A stretch of 64,000 nucleotides of DNA from Nocardioides marinisabuli (lineage in GTDB: Bacteria; Actinomycetota; Actinomycetes; Propionibacteriales; Nocardioidaceae), in assembly GCF_013466785.1 (NCBI RefSeq), contig NZ_CP059163.1:2604001-2668000 (forward strand). Reading direction: 5' to 3'. How positions within the stretch are numbered: the first letter of the stretch is position 1; every line of letters begins with the position of its first letter. Below the pieces are notes generated by a model that had not been told where the DNA came from, did no database searches, and saw only the letters and a program-made list of their open reading frames with translations. A program made the translations under genes and the position numbers. Shown here one piece after another: positions 9,574 to 19,176 of the stretch.

Positions 9574-10058
9574 CAGCGCTCACCCGCCAGCCAGGCGGTG
9601 CCGACGCCCTGCTCGACGTCGAGGTTCTTCCTGATCTGCTCGGCGAGCATCGACTCGAGCTTGCCGCCCACCAGGGGGACCTTCACCTTGGCGTCGAGCG
9701 TGACCACCTCGCGGGTGCCGCTGCCGTCGGCCTCGAGGGCCACGGTGCCGCCGATCGAGGTCGGCTTGCCGGGGGAGAGGATCGTGACGGTGCCGCCCGA
9801 GGGGCTCGTCCACTCCTCCTCCACCACGGCCTGCGTGGTGTCACCGGTGATCTTGCGGGCGATCGAGGGCAGGTCGCTGGTGTCCTGCACCTGGTCGACC
9901 ACCAGGCTGAAGCCGTCGGCGCCCCGAGGGGTCAGGGTGACCTCGGCGGAGACGACCCGCTGGGCGGCGCACACCTTCTCGCGGAAGGCGGGGTCGCTCA
10001 GCATGGCGTAGACGTCGGCGGGGGAGGCGTCGTAGGTGAGCTCGTGGGTGAACTTCAT
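9573..10058 (-). CDS. DUF2505 family protein (first copy)
   Basis: 161 aa from ATG 10058 (MKFTHELTYDASPADVYAML); an ATG 12 bp upstream is possible, but CATGAT sits 7 nt before 10058, as at the first gene of the window. SRPBCC-like layout as in its neighbour: a helix after DPAFREKVC, then VVDQVQDTSDLPSIARKITGD and VPLVGGKLESMLAEQI. Probably binds a lipid or other hydrophobic ligand, by analogy with the fold. First gene of a two-gene unit. Confidence 0.8.
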   Translation of the reverse strand: MKFTHELTYDASPADVYAMLSDPAFREKVCAAQRVVSAEVTLTPRGADGFSLVVDQVQDTSDLPSIARKITGDTTQAVVEEEWTSPSGGTVTILSPGKPTSIGGTVALEADGSGTREVVTLDAKVKVPLVGGKLESMLAEQIRKNLDVEQGVGTAWLAGER

Positions 10059-10085
10059 GGGCGCCATCATGCCGTGGGTATGTCG

Positions 10086-11093
10086 CTACGCGGGGCAGGA
10101 GCGCAGGTCCTGCTCGAAGGTCGCCTCGTCGACCTCCTCCAGCACCTCCCCGGGGCCGGGCGCGGTGATGGAGACCGGCGCGCCCACGTCGGCGAAGCGG
10201 GCCTCGAGCGAGCCGTCGAGCACCTCCTCGGCGGTCCGGGCCGCCTCCCCGCCGGAGCGCCGCAGCTCGCGCAGGTCCGCCAGCGCCTCGGCAGCGACCC
10301 CGGCCCCCTCCAGGGCCGGCAGCAGGTCGCGCACCCGGACGGAGATGCTCTCCAGCACCCCGTCGGAGAGCGTGACGGTCGCGGGCACGGGGATGTCGCT
10401 CTCGGGGTCCAGCTCGCCGGTCACCAGGGACTTGCTGCTCAGCAGCTGGACCAGCGTCACGAGGTCGGCGGTGGCCAGGAAGGTCCCGGGGCCGACCTGC
10501 TCGCGACCCACCAGGTACGACGCCGCGATCACCGGCGCCGGGTGCGGTGCCCCCGCGCCCTGGACGCCGATCGTGGCCTGGAGGGCGCCCGCGCCCACCC
10601 AGCAGCCCCAGCCGGGGGCGTCCATGCGCATCCAGCTCGTGGCGTCGACCGTGAGCATCTCGGCGGTCAGGTCCTGGCCGTCGACGTCGAACGTGCGGGT
10701 CGCTGCCCAGGCCTGGCCGCCGATGTCGTAGCTGCCCTCCTCGCGGGTGCTCGCCACGGGGGCGAGGTCGGCGCGCACGGTGAAGGTCCCGGTGCCGGCG
10801 GTGAGCAGCGCCCGGACCGCCCGGGCGACGGCCTTGCGGGCCGCCGGGTCCTTGGCGAGGTCGCCGACGGCGAGGGCCTCCGGGGTCGGGGTGGAGGTGG
10901 GGCCGGACGTCGGGCTCGAGGTGGGGCTGGACGTCGGGCTGGGCGTCTCCGTGGAGCCTGCCGAGCTGGTGGTGCCGGAGCCGGCGCACCCGCCCAGCCC
11001 GGCGACGAGCACCCCGGCCGACAGGGTGCTGAGCAGGGCGGTGGGACGGCGGCCGGGACGACGGTGGGGACGACGGAGGTGGGAGGAGCGCAC
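10086..11093 (-). CDS. Lipoprotein, LprG/LppX-like candidate
   Basis: 335 aa. An Arg-rich start and hydrophobic segment end in a lipobox (LVAGLGGCAG), followed by a Ser/Thr/Pro linker (repeated SPTS/GPTS units) and a domain of about 260 aa. The region GTFTVRADLAPVASTREEGSYDIGGQAW resembles the start of LppX/LprAFG-type lipid-binding domains, where a conditional test of misfolding is not needed; I would call the family tentative. Start GTG 11093 has TAGGGT 6 nt upstream, a leaderless layout. Anchored on the outer membrane face; role unknown. Confidence 0.65.
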   Translation of the reverse strand: MRSSHLRRPHRRPGRRPTALLSTLSAGVLVAGLGGCAGSGTTSSAGSTETPSPTSSPTSSPTSGPTSTPTPEALAVGDLAKDPAARKAVARAVRALLTAGTGTFTVRADLAPVASTREEGSYDIGGQAWAATRTFDVDGQDLTAEMLTVDATSWMRMDAPGWGCWVGAGALQATIGVQGAGAPHPAPVIAASYLVGREQVGPGTFLATADLVTLVQLLSSKSLVTGELDPESDIPVPATVTLSDGVLESISVRVRDLLPALEGAGVAAEALADLRELRRSGGEAARTAEEVLDGSLEARFADVGAPVSITAPGPGEVLEEVDEATFEQDLRSCPA

Positions 11094-11099
11094 CGCGGG

Positions 11100-11105
11100 A
11101 CCCTA
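11100..11105 (-). promoter_or_regulatory. -10-like hexamer for leaderless lipoprotein gene
   Basis: Reading on the minus strand, TAGGGT ends 6 nt before the GTG at 11093. Same arrangement as pruA and NAD-GDH. Confidence 0.45.
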
Positions 11106-11162
11106 GGCGGCGCGCCGACCCTCCACCAAGACCTCGCCGTGACGCTGTGCGAGGTTGGGGCC

Positions 11163-12008
11163 ATGAGTGGTCAGCCAGGTCAGGGTGCGGCGACGCGGGG
11201 CGACGAGACGTTCGTGTCCTTCGGTGAGCAGGGGGCGCAGCTGACCTACGGGTCCTACCTGCGCCTGCCCCAGCTCCTCGACAGCCAGCACCTCGAGTCC
11301 GACCCGCCGGCGCACGACGAGCTGCTGTTCATCACGATCCACCAGGTCTACGAGCTGTGGTTCAAGCAGCTGCTGCACGAGGTCACCGCCGCCCGCGACG
11401 CCCTGCTCTCGCCGCCCGGCACGGGTCGGGACCGGCTGTGGTGGGCCCAGCACCTGCTGGCGCGCGTCCACGTCATCGAGCGCACCCTGGTCCAGCAGGT
11501 CGACGTGCTGGAGACGATGACCCCCCAGGACTTCCTGGAGTTCCGCCAGCGGCTCGCGCCGGCCAGCGGCTTCCAGTCGGTGCAGTTCCGCGAGCTGGAG
11601 TTCCTCTCCGGCGCCAAGGACCCCGGCTACCTCGACCGCTTCCGCGGGCTCAGCGACGACGAGCAGGAGCGGCTGCGCCGCCGGCTCGAGGAGCCGACCC
11701 TGTGGGACGCCTTCGTCACCGCCCTGGGCGGCGCCGGCTTCGACGTCGGCGACGACGAGCAGGTGGCGCGGGCGCTGCACACGGTGGCGCACGACCGCGA
11801 CTCCCACGCCGCGCTGTGGGCGCTGGCCGAGGCGCTGCTGCAGCACGACGAGCTGGCCGCGTCGTGGCGGGCGCGGCACGTGGTGATGGTGGAGCGGATG
11901 ATCGGGGCGAAGTCGGGCACCGGCGGGTCCAGCGGGTCGACGTACCTGCGCTCGCGGCTGCCGCTGCAGTACTACCCGCTGCTGTGGGAGCTGCGCTCGC
12001 AGCTCTGA
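11163..12008 (+). CDS. kynA: Tryptophan 2,3-dioxygenase
   Basis: 281 aa haem enzyme that opens the indole ring of L-tryptophan to N-formylkynurenine, the first step of the kynurenine route. Signature segments: FITIHQVYELWFKQLLHE (substrate pocket), GFQSVQFRELE with the carboxylate-binding Arg, the haem-ligand His in HVVMVERMIG, and the GTGGSSGSTYLR loop that closes over substrate. Length is normal for bacterial enzymes. ATG 11163 fits the family; no kynurenine pathway partner (kynureninase, formamidase) is adjacent, so the gene is isolated in this window. Confidence 0.95.
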   Translation: MSGQPGQGAATRGDETFVSFGEQGAQLTYGSYLRLPQLLDSQHLESDPPAHDELLFITIHQVYELWFKQLLHEVTAARDALLSPPGTGRDRLWWAQHLLARVHVIERTLVQQVDVLETMTPQDFLEFRQRLAPASGFQSVQFRELEFLSGAKDPGYLDRFRGLSDDEQERLRRRLEEPTLWDAFVTALGGAGFDVGDDEQVARALHTVAHDRDSHAALWALAEALLQHDELAASWRARHVVMVERMIGAKSGTGGSSGSTYLRSRLPLQYYPLLWELRSQL

Positions 12009-12068
12009 GCCCCCAGCAGACCTCCGCACCACCCCGGGGCCCGTGTTGTCCGCGTCACGTCGGGGTCC

Positions 12069-12074
12069 TAGGGT
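12069..12074 (+). promoter_or_regulatory. -10-like hexamer for leaderless NAD-GDH transcript
   Basis: TAGGGT ends 7 nt before the GTG at 12082. It decides that start over the in-frame codons upstream. Confidence 0.5.
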
Positions 12075-12081
12075 CGGGAAC

Positions 12082-15000
12082 GTGTCAACGACGACGCACG
12101 ATCTCGACAAGTCCGAGCTGATCTCCAAGGCCGCGGAGCTGGCGCGTGCCGGCCGCGGCAGCGGCGGCCCGCCGCACGCCGAGGTGGGCGACCTGCTCAC
12201 CGCCTACTACCGCCACGTCGCCCCCGAGGACCTCGCCGAGCGCGCCGAGAGCGACGTGTGGGGGGCCCTGGCCAGCCACTACCGCCTGGCCCAGCAGCGA
12301 CCCCAGGGCCGCGCCTCGGTGCGGGTCTTCACCCCCACCCTGGCCGAGCACGGCTGGTCGGCCGGCGGGCACAGCGTCGTCGAGGTCGTCACCGACGACA
12401 TGCCCTTCCTCGTCGACTCGCTGACCATGGAGCTCTCGCGCCAGCTGCGCGACGTGCACCTGGTCGTGCACCCGCACTTCGACGTCGAGCGCGACATCAC
12501 CGGCGAGCTCCAGCGCGCCCGGGTCGTCGACGACGGCGCGATGGAGCCCCAGGACTCCTCGGTGCGCGAGTCGTGGATGCACGTGGAGATCGACCGGCTC
12601 GCCGACGACGACGACACCGAGCAGATCGTCGAGGACGTCCAGCGGGTGCTGCGCGACGTGCGCGAGGCCGTCGAGGACTGGCCGCGCACCCGGCAGCGGA
12701 TGCTCGACATCGTGCGCGGCCTGCGCGAGGACCCGCCGGTCGAGCTGACCGCCGAGGAGGTCCGCCAGGGCGCCGAGCTGCTCGAGTGGCTCGTCGACGA
12801 CCACTTCACCTTCCTGGGCTACCGCGAGTACCGGCTCGAGACCGTGGAGATCGACGGCGGCGAGGACGACGTCCTGCGGGCGGTGCCGGGCACCGGCCTG
12901 GGCATCCTGCGCGCCGACCAGGCCCACAGCACCTCCTTCGCCCGGCTCCCCGAGCCGGTCAAGGTCAAGGCCCGCGAGAAGTCGCTGCTGGTCCTGGCCA
13001 AGGCCAACTCGCGGGCCACCGTGCACCGCCCGGCCTACCTCGACTACGTCGGGGTCAAGACGTTCGACGAGCGGGGCGAGGTGACCGGCGAGCAGCGCTT
13101 CCTGGGCCTGTTCTCCTCCACGGCGTACGCCGAGTCGCTCACCCGCATCCCGCTGCTGCGCGAGAAGGCCCGCGAGGTGCTGCGCCGCAGCGGCTTCGAC
13201 CCGCGCTCCTACGCCGGCCGCGCGCTGATGGACACCCTGGAGACCTACCCGCGCGACGAGCTCTTCCACACCGACGTGAGCCAGCTCGCGACGATGGCCG
13301 AGGCCGCGATGCACGCGCGCGAGCGGCGTGCGGTGCGCGCGATCATCCGCCCCGACACCTACGGGCGCTACGTCTCGGTGCTGGTCTACCTGCCCCGCGA
13401 CCGCTACAACACCGCGGTGCGCGAGCGGTTCAGCGACATCCTGCTCGAGCGCCTGGGCGGCGAGTCCATCGAGTTCACCGTGCGGATCAACGAGTCGACG
13501 ACCGCGCGCGTGCACTTCGTGGTGCACCTGCCGCGCGGCGAGAGCGACCCGACCGTCACCGGCCAGCTGCGCGCCCTCGACACCACCGACCTCGAGCGGC
13601 GCCTGGCCGACGCGTCGCGCTCGTGGCGCGACGACTTCCTGGCCGCCGTGCTCTCCGAGTACGGCGAGCAGGCCGGGGCGGTGCTGGGCCGGCGCTACGC
13701 CGACTCCTTCCCCGAAGCCTTCAAGGAGGACTACTCGGCGCGCACCGCCGCGGTCGACCTGGGCCGGCTCGAGGCGATCGAGGGCGACGAGGGCCTCGAC
13801 CTGGCGCTGCACGAGAACCTCGACGCCGGTCGCGGCGAGGTGCGCCTGAAGGTCTACCGGGTCGGCAGCCCGCTGTCGCTGTCCGAGGTGTTGCCGATGA
13901 TCTCCAGCCTCGGCGTCGAGGTCGTCGACGAGCGCCCGTACGAGATCGACGGCCTCGAGCGCGCCTCCTACATCTACGAGTTCGGGCTGCGCTACGGCCG
14001 CTCGCTGCCGGAGCGCTCCCGCGACCTCTTCGTGCAGTCGCTGCGCGCGATCTGGGACGGGCGCACCGACACCGACGGCTTCAACGTGCTGGTGCTGGCC
14101 GCCGAGCTGAGCTGGCGACAGGTCTCGGTGCTGCGCGCCTACGCCAAGTACATGCGCCAGGGCGGGTCGCCCTTCCAGCTCGACACCATCGAGGAGGCGC
14201 TGAGCAGCAACGTCGACATCACCCGGCTGCTCGTGCAGCTCTTCGAGGTCCGCTTCGACCCGACCTGCGAGGACCGCGAGCAGCGCGAGGAGCAGCTGCG
14301 CGAGCGGCTGGCCGGCGCGCTCGACGACGTCGCCAGCCTCGACCACGACCGCATCCTGCGCTCCTACCTGACCCACATCGGCGCGACCCTGCGCACCAAC
14401 CACTACCAGTGCACCGACGACGGCGAGCCCAAGTCGTACCTCAGCCTCAAGCTGGAGCCGTCGGCGATCCCCGACCTGCCGCGCCCGCGCCCGGAGTACG
14501 AGGTGTTCGTGCACTCCCCGCGCGTGGAGGGCGTGCACCTGCGCTTCGGCTCGGTGGCCCGCGGCGGGCTGCGCTGGTCCGACCGGCGCGACGACTTCCG
14601 CACCGAGGTGCTGGGCCTGGTCAAGGCGCAGATGGTCAAGAACACCGTCATCGTGCCGGTGGGCGCGAAGGGCGGGTTCTTCGCCAAGCAGCTGCCCGAC
14701 CCCTCCGACCGGGAGGCGTGGATGGCCGAGGGCATCGCCTCCTACCGCACCTTCATCAGCGGTCTGCTCGACATCACCGACAACCTCGTCGACGGGCGCA
14801 CCGCGCCGCCGGTCGACGTGGTGCGCCACGACGGCGACGACTCCTACCTGGTGGTCGCCGCCGACAAGGGCACCGCGACCTTCTCCGACATCGCCAACGA
14901 GCTGTCCAAGGACTACGGGTTCTGGCTCGGCGACGCCTTCGCCAGCGGCGGCTCGGTCGGCTACGACCACAAGGCGATGGGCATCACCGCCCGCGGCGCC

Positions 15001-16983
15001 TGGGTCTCGGTGCAGCGCCACTTCCGCGAGCGCGGCATCGACTGCCAGACCGAGGACTTCACCTGCGTTGGCATCGGCGACATGTCCGGCGACGTGTTCG
15101 GCAACGGGATGCTCTGCTCCGAGCACATCCGGCTCGTGGCCGCCTTCGACCACCGCGACATCTTCCTGGACCCCACGCCCGACGCCGCGACGTCGTACGC
15201 CGAGCGCAAGCGGCTCTTCGAGCAGCCGCGCACCAGCTGGCAGGACTACGACACCTCGCTGATCTCCGAGGGCGGCGGGGTGCACTCGCGCTCGAAGAAG
15301 TCGATCCCGATCACCCCGCAGGTGCGCGAGGCGCTCGGCATCAGGGACGACGTGTCGTCGATGACGCCGGCCGAGCTGATGCGCGCCATCCTCACCGCGC
15401 CCGTCGACCTGCTGTGGAACGGCGGCATCGGCACCTACGTCAAGAGCCGCGAGGAGACCCACGCCGACGCCGGCGACAAGGCCAACGACCCGATCCGCGT
15501 CGACGGTCGCGACGTGCGGGCGCGCTGCATCGGCGAGGGCGGCAACCTGGGCCTGACCCAGGCCGGGCGCATCGAGTACGCCCGCCTGGGCGGCGACCCC
15601 GACAGCGGTGGCGGTCGCGTCAACACCGACTTCATCGACAACTCCGCCGGGGTGGACACCTCCGACCACGAGGTCAACATCAAGATCCTGCTCGACCGGG
15701 TGGTCGCCGACGGCGACCTGACCGGCAAGCAGCGCAACGAGCTGCTGGCGGCGATGACCGACGAGGTCGCCGCGCTGGTGCTGCGCGACAACTACGAGCA
15801 GAACCTGGCGCTGGCCAACGCGCTCTCGCACGCGCCGTCGCTGCTGCACGTGCACGAGGAGTTCATGAAGCGCCTCGAGCGCGAGGGCGTCCTCAACCGC
15901 GCGGTCGAGGGCCTGCCCACCAGCCGCGAGGTGCGTCGCCGGGCCGACAAGAAGGAGGGTCTGACCGCGCCGGAGCTGTCGGTGCTGCTGGCCTGGACCA
16001 AGATCGTGCTGGCCCAGGAGCTCATCGAGTCCGACGTGCCCGACGACCCCTACCTCGACCAGGACCTGCTGGTCTACTTCCCCACGGCGATGCGCGAGCG
16101 CTTCACCGAGCAGATCCGCAAGCACCCGCTGCGCCGCGAGATCATCGTGACCCAGGTGGTCAACGACCTGGTCAACGGCGCCGGCATGACCTTCTGGCCG
16201 CGCCTGGGCGGCGAGACCGGGGTGGGGGCCGCCGAGCTGACCCACGCCAACTTCGTGGCCCGCGAGATCTTCGGGTCGCTGCCGCTGCGCGAGGAGCTGC
16301 ACTCCTACGACAACAAGCTCGACGCCTCGGTGCAGACCCGGATGCGCCTGGAGATGCGCACCCTGGTCGAGCGGGCCACCCGCTGGCTCGTCGCCAACCG
16401 GCGTGCCCCCCTCGACAGCAGCGCCACCGTCGAGCAGCTGGCCGGGCCGGTCCAGGAGACCGTGGCCCAGCTGCCCGAGCTGATGACCGGGCGCGAGCTG
16501 GCGGCCTTCGAGCAGCGCCGCGACCGCCTGGTCGAGCGCGGCGTGCCCGACGACCTGGCCGCGCGCGTGGCGGTCCTGCCGCCGGCGTACATGGTGCTCG
16601 GCATCGTCGACGCCGCCACCCGCGAGGGCCTCGACCCCGCCGAGGTCGCCCGGGTGCACTTCGCCCTGGGCGAGCGGCTGGGGCTGCCCGCGCTGGTGCT
16701 GCGCATCCTCGCGCTGCCGCGCGAGGACCGTTGGCAGACCATGGCGCGCGCGGCGCTGCGCGACGACCTGCACTCGGTGCACCTGCAGCTGACCCTGCGG
16801 GTCATCGCCGCCACCGGCGACGACGAGTCGGCCACCGCCCGGATCTCGACCTGGGAGGACGGCGACGCCACCGCGGTGGGCCGCGCCGCCAGCACCCTCG
16901 GCGAGATCTGCTCCGACGAGGACGCCGACCTCGCGCGGCTCTCGGTGGGGCTGCGGATCGTGCGGGGGCTGCTCACCAGCTGA
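12082..16983 (+). CDS. gdh: Large NAD-specific glutamate dehydrogenase (GDH-180 type)
   Basis: 1633 aa, the size of the L_180 class that oxidatively deaminates glutamate to 2-oxoglutarate and is allosterically controlled. Order: long N-terminal regulatory region with ACT-like segments (about 1-700), catalytic domain with GGLRWSDRRDDFRTEVLGLVK and KGGFFAKQLP, dinucleotide-binding part with GIGDMSGDVFGNGMLCSEHI, then a helical C-terminal domain. The catalytic Lys region and the GEGGNLGLTQAGRIEYA strand are intact. GTG start chosen from the -10-like box and because upstream residues lack family similarity. Works with proline catabolism (pruA) in using amino acids as carbon sources. Single gene; followed by a repeat-rich gap. 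Confidence 0.95.
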   Translation: MSTTTHDLDKSELISKAAELARAGRGSGGPPHAEVGDLLTAYYRHVAPEDLAERAESDVWGALASHYRLAQQRPQGRASVRVFTPTLAEHGWSAGGHSVVEVVTDDMPFLVDSLTMELSRQLRDVHLVVHPHFDVERDITGELQRARVVDDGAMEPQDSSVRESWMHVEIDRLADDDDTEQIVEDVQRVLRDVREAVEDWPRTRQRMLDIVRGLREDPPVELTAEEVRQGAELLEWLVDDHFTFLGYREYRLETVEIDGGEDDVLRAVPGTGLGILRADQAHSTSFARLPEPVKVKAREKSLLVLAKANSRATVHRPAYLDYVGVKTFDERGEVTGEQRFLGLFSSTAYAESLTRIPLLREKAREVLRRSGFDPRSYAGRALMDTLETYPRDELFHTDVSQLATMAEAAMHARERRAVRAIIRPDTYGRYVSVLVYLPRDRYNTAVRERFSDILLERLGGESIEFTVRINESTTARVHFVVHLPRGESDPTVTGQLRALDTTDLERRLADASRSWRDDFLAAVLSEYGEQAGAVLGRRYADSFPEAFKEDYSARTAAVDLGRLEAIEGDEGLDLALHENLDAGRGEVRLKVYRVGSPLSLSEVLPMISSLGVEVVDERPYEIDGLERASYIYEFGLRYGRSLPERSRDLFVQSLRAIWDGRTDTDGFNVLVLAAELSWRQVSVLRAYAKYMRQGGSPFQLDTIEEALSSNVDITRLLVQLFEVRFDPTCEDREQREEQLRERLAGALDDVASLDHDRILRSYLTHIGATLRTNHYQCTDDGEPKSYLSLKLEPSAIPDLPRPRPEYEVFVHSPRVEGVHLRFGSVARGGLRWSDRRDDFRTEVLGLVKAQMVKNTVIVPVGAKGGFFAKQLPDPSDREAWMAEGIASYRTFISGLLDITDNLVDGRTAPPVDVVRHDGDDSYLVVAADKGTATFSDIANELSKDYGFWLGDAFASGGSVGYDHKAMGITARGAWVSVQRHFRERGIDCQTEDFTCVGIGDMSGDVFGNGMLCSEHIRLVAAFDHRDIFLDPTPDAATSYAERKRLFEQPRTSWQDYDTSLISEGGGVHSRSKKSIPITPQVREALGIRDDVSSMTPAELMRAILTAPVDLLWNGGIGTYVKSREETHADAGDKANDPIRVDGRDVRARCIGEGGNLGLTQAGRIEYARLGGDPDSGGGRVNTDFIDNSAGVDTSDHEVNIKILLDRVVADGDLTGKQRNELLAAMTDEVAALVLRDNYEQNLALANALSHAPSLLHVHEEFMKRLEREGVLNRAVEGLPTSREVRRRADKKEGLTAPELSVLLAWTKIVLAQELIESDVPDDPYLDQDLLVYFPTAMRERFTEQIRKHPLRREIIVTQVVNDLVNGAGMTFWPRLGGETGVGAAELTHANFVAREIFGSLPLREELHSYDNKLDASVQTRMRLEMRTLVERATRWLVANRRAPLDSSATVEQLAGPVQETVAQLPELMTGRELAAFEQRRDRLVERGVPDDLAARVAVLPPAYMVLGIVDAATREGLDPAEVARVHFALGERLGLPALVLRILALPREDRWQTMARAALRDDLHSVHLQLTLRVIAATGDDESATARISTWEDGDATAVGRAASTLGEICSDEDADLARLSVGLRIVRGLLTS

Positions 16984-17023
16984 CCCCGTCGTCGGTCGCG
17001 GGGTGTCGACGACGCTCGGCCCT

Positions 17024-17102
17024 CGGCCCTCGCTGCTCAACCAACGGCGGCCTCCGTTGGTCGAGCAGTGACGAGCGCCAGCGAGGAACGTCGTCGAGAC
17101 CC
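17024..17102. repeat. Palindromic intergenic repeat, copy 1
   Basis: About 79 bp. The centre is an inverted repeat, CTGCTCAACCAACGG then CCGTTGGTCGAGCAG, separated by 6 nt with one mismatch; CCTCGCTG and CAGCGAGG flank it as an outer pair, giving a nested hairpin. Copy 2 lies 140 bp downstream and differs at only a few bases. The form resembles REP/BIME-type elements. Confidence 0.75.
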
Positions 17103-17163
17103 GGTGAGAACCGCGCCCGCCGTACGCCATGGGCTCACCGGTTTTCGAGGACGCTCGAGCCTT

Positions 17164-17242
17164 CGGCCCTCGCTGCTCAACCAACGGCGGCTTCCGTTGG
17201 TCGAGCAGTGACGAGCGCCAGCGAGGAGCGTCGTCGAGACCC
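17164..17242. repeat. Palindromic intergenic repeat, copy 2
   Basis: Nearly identical to copy 1 in direct orientation, with the same nested inverted repeats and the same CGTCGTCGAGACC end. The similarity continues more weakly on both sides (cgaggacgctcgagc upstream; the following gtgag). Stands 97-110 bp upstream of the ABC exporter start, so it could also affect that transcript. Confidence 0.75.
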
Positions 17243-17352
17243 CGTGAGGTGCCCGCCTCCTGTACGCCCTGCGACGTTCGCGCCGATACCGGGTCGGGGG
17301 GTGAGGAAACCCGGTCGTGGAGTGTCGGTGGACGCACCTAAGATCGGTGTCG

Positions 17353-19176
17353 ATGTCAACGACTCTCGGATCTCGTGGTGGCACCGACGCGCTCGGTCCC
17401 GACCCGGACAGCCCGCCGCCGGCCGGCGTCCACTCGCTGTGGCGCCTGCGCGGCTACCTGCGCCCCCACGTCGGGGCGCTGGCCATCATGCTCGTCGCCT
17501 CGCTGGGCGGGGTCGCCCTGGCGATCGGCATCCCGCTGGTGACCCGGGCGATCATCGACGGGCCGGTGACCGACCGCGACCTCGGGGCCCTGCTGCCGCT
17601 GGCCGGGCTGGCGCTGCTGCTCGGCGTGCTCGAGGCGGTGCTGGTGTGGTGGCGGCGCTGGGTGCAGTCCAACGCGGTCCTGGGCCTCGAGACGACGATG
17701 CGCCGCGACCTCTACGCCCACCTGCAGCGGCTGCCGATGGCCTTCCACACCCGGTGGGGCTCGGGCCAGCTGCTGTCGCGGGCCACCACCGACCTGGCCG
17801 CGATCCGCCGGTTCTCCGGGTTCGGCCTGCTGTTCCTGCTGATCAACGTCGTGCAGCTGGTGGCGACCACCGCGGTCCTGCTGCACATGTACTGGCCGCT
17901 GGGACTCGTGGTGGCCGCGGCCGCGGTGCCGATCGTGTGGCTCTCGATGCGCTTCGAGAAGCGCTACGTCGTCATCTCGCGCCGGGTCCAGGACGAGCAG
18001 GGCGACCTCGCGACCCTGGCCGAGGAGGGCGCGGTCGGCATCCGGGTGGTGAAGTCCTTCGGGCGCAGCGCCCACATCGGCGAGCAGTACGACGTCGCCG
18101 CCCGACGCCTGCACGCCACCAGCGTCGAGAAGGCGAGGCTCTCGGCGAAGTTCTGGACCTTCCTCGAGGTGATCCCCAACGTCGCGGTGGTCGTGGTGCT
18201 GCTGCTCGGCGCCCTCGGGGTCGGGCGCGGCCAGCTGACCCTCGGCGAGCTGGTCGCCTTCATCACCCTGCTGCTGAGCCTGGTGTGGCCGGTCTCCTCG
18301 CTCGGGGTCATCCTGGCGATGGCCCAGGAGGCGATGACGGCCTCGGCGCGCATCCTGGAGATCTACGACACCGAGCCCTCCATCGTCGGCGGCGACCGGG
18401 TCGTCGACGACCCGCGCGGCCACCTGCGCCTCGAGCAGGTCGACTTCGCGTTCCCCGACGCCCCCGACGAGCCGGTGCTGCGCGGCGTCGACCTCGACGT
18501 GCGCCCCGGCGAGACGGTCGCCCTCGTCGGCGCCACCGGCTCGGGCAAGACCATCCTGACCGCGCTCGTCCCGCGGCTGTGGGACGTCACCGGCGGCCGG
18601 GTGCTCATCGACGGCGTCGACGTGCGCGAGCTGCGCACCGACCACCTGCGCACCCTGGTCGCCACCGCCTTCGAGGACCCCACGCTGTTCTCGATGAGCG
18701 CGCGCGAGAACCTCACCCTGGGCCGCGCTGACGCGACCGAGGCCGAGATCGAGCAGGCCCTCGAGGTCAGCCAGGCACAGTTCGTGCACGACCTGCCGTG
18801 GGGCCTCGACACCCGCATCGGCGAGCAGGGGATGGCGCTCTCGGGCGGGCAGCGCCAGCGGCTCGCGCTGGCCCGTGCGGTGCTGGCGCGCCCCCGCGTC
18901 CTGGTGCTCGACGACACCCTGTCCGCGCTCGACGTGCACACCGAGGCGCTCGTCGAGGAGGCCCTGGGCCGGGTGCTGTCCTCGACGACGGCGATCGTGG
19001 TGGCGCACCGGGCCTCCACGGTGCAGCTGGCCGACCGGGTCGCGCTGCTGCAGGACGGCACCATCACCCACGTCGGGCCGCACCGCGAGCTGCTGGCGAC
19101 CGTGCCGGCGTACCGCGACCTGCTCGCGGGCGACGACGACCTCGACGACGAGCAGGCTGAGGAGGTGTCGGCATGA
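17353..19176 (+). CDS. ABC exporter half-transporter, degenerate ATPase subunit
   Basis: 607 aa: N-terminal six-helix exporter membrane domain (about 35-320) fused to an ATPase domain. Walker A is GATGSGKT, signature LSGGQRQR, H-loop VAHRAS. Walker B reads LVLDDTLSALD: the catalytic Glu after the Walker B Asp is replaced by Asp (residue 521). Such a change marks one subunit of heterodimeric exporters in which only one of the two ATP sites is catalytic. The downstream gene overlaps by 4 bp (ATGA) and encodes the partner. Substrate unknown; drugs, lipids or peptides are all possible for this class. TAAGAT lies 8 nt before the ATG. Confidence 0.9.
   Translation: MSTTLGSRGGTDALGPDPDSPPPAGVHSLWRLRGYLRPHVGALAIMLVASLGGVALAIGIPLVTRAIIDGPVTDRDLGALLPLAGLALLLGVLEAVLVWWRRWVQSNAVLGLETTMRRDLYAHLQRLPMAFHTRWGSGQLLSRATTDLAAIRRFSGFGLLFLLINVVQLVATTAVLLHMYWPLGLVVAAAAVPIVWLSMRFEKRYVVISRRVQDEQGDLATLAEEGAVGIRVVKSFGRSAHIGEQYDVAARRLHATSVEKARLSAKFWTFLEVIPNVAVVVVLLLGALGVGRGQLTLGELVAFITLLLSLVWPVSSLGVILAMAQEAMTASARILEIYDTEPSIVGGDRVVDDPRGHLRLEQVDFAFPDAPDEPVLRGVDLDVRPGETVALVGATGSGKTILTALVPRLWDVTGGRVLIDGVDVRELRTDHLRTLVATAFEDPTLFSMSARENLTLGRADATEAEIEQALEVSQAQFVHDLPWGLDTRIGEQGMALSGGQRQRLALARAVLARPRVLVLDDTLSALDVHTEALVEEALGRVLSSTTAIVVAHRASTVQLADRVALLQDGTITHVGPHRELLATVPAYRDLLAGDDDLDDEQAEEVSA

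Larger units (their letters stand above)
16984..17352. other. Gene-free interval carrying two palindromic repeats
   Basis: 369 bp between NAD-GDH and the ABC exporter. Apart from two copies of a palindromic repeat and a -10-like TAAGAT at 17339 for the ABC gene, I see nothing coding; minus-strand open frames here read through the repeats and are artefacts. Confidence 0.7.

Noticed and set aside
12085-17337. Very long minus-strand open frame (1750 codons) opposite NAD-GDH
   Set aside because: It is the antisense shadow of a high-GC gene; the plus strand has clear GDH motifs and a promoter-like box.
17037-17384. Minus-strand frames reading GVSTTLLAGARHCSTNG-like peptides
   Set aside because: They are translations of the palindromic repeats, not proteins.
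12258-18731. 2157-codon plus-strand open frame through NAD-GDH, the repeats and the ABC gene
   Set aside because: Arg/Ala/Gly-rich out-of-frame translation that crosses two real genes.
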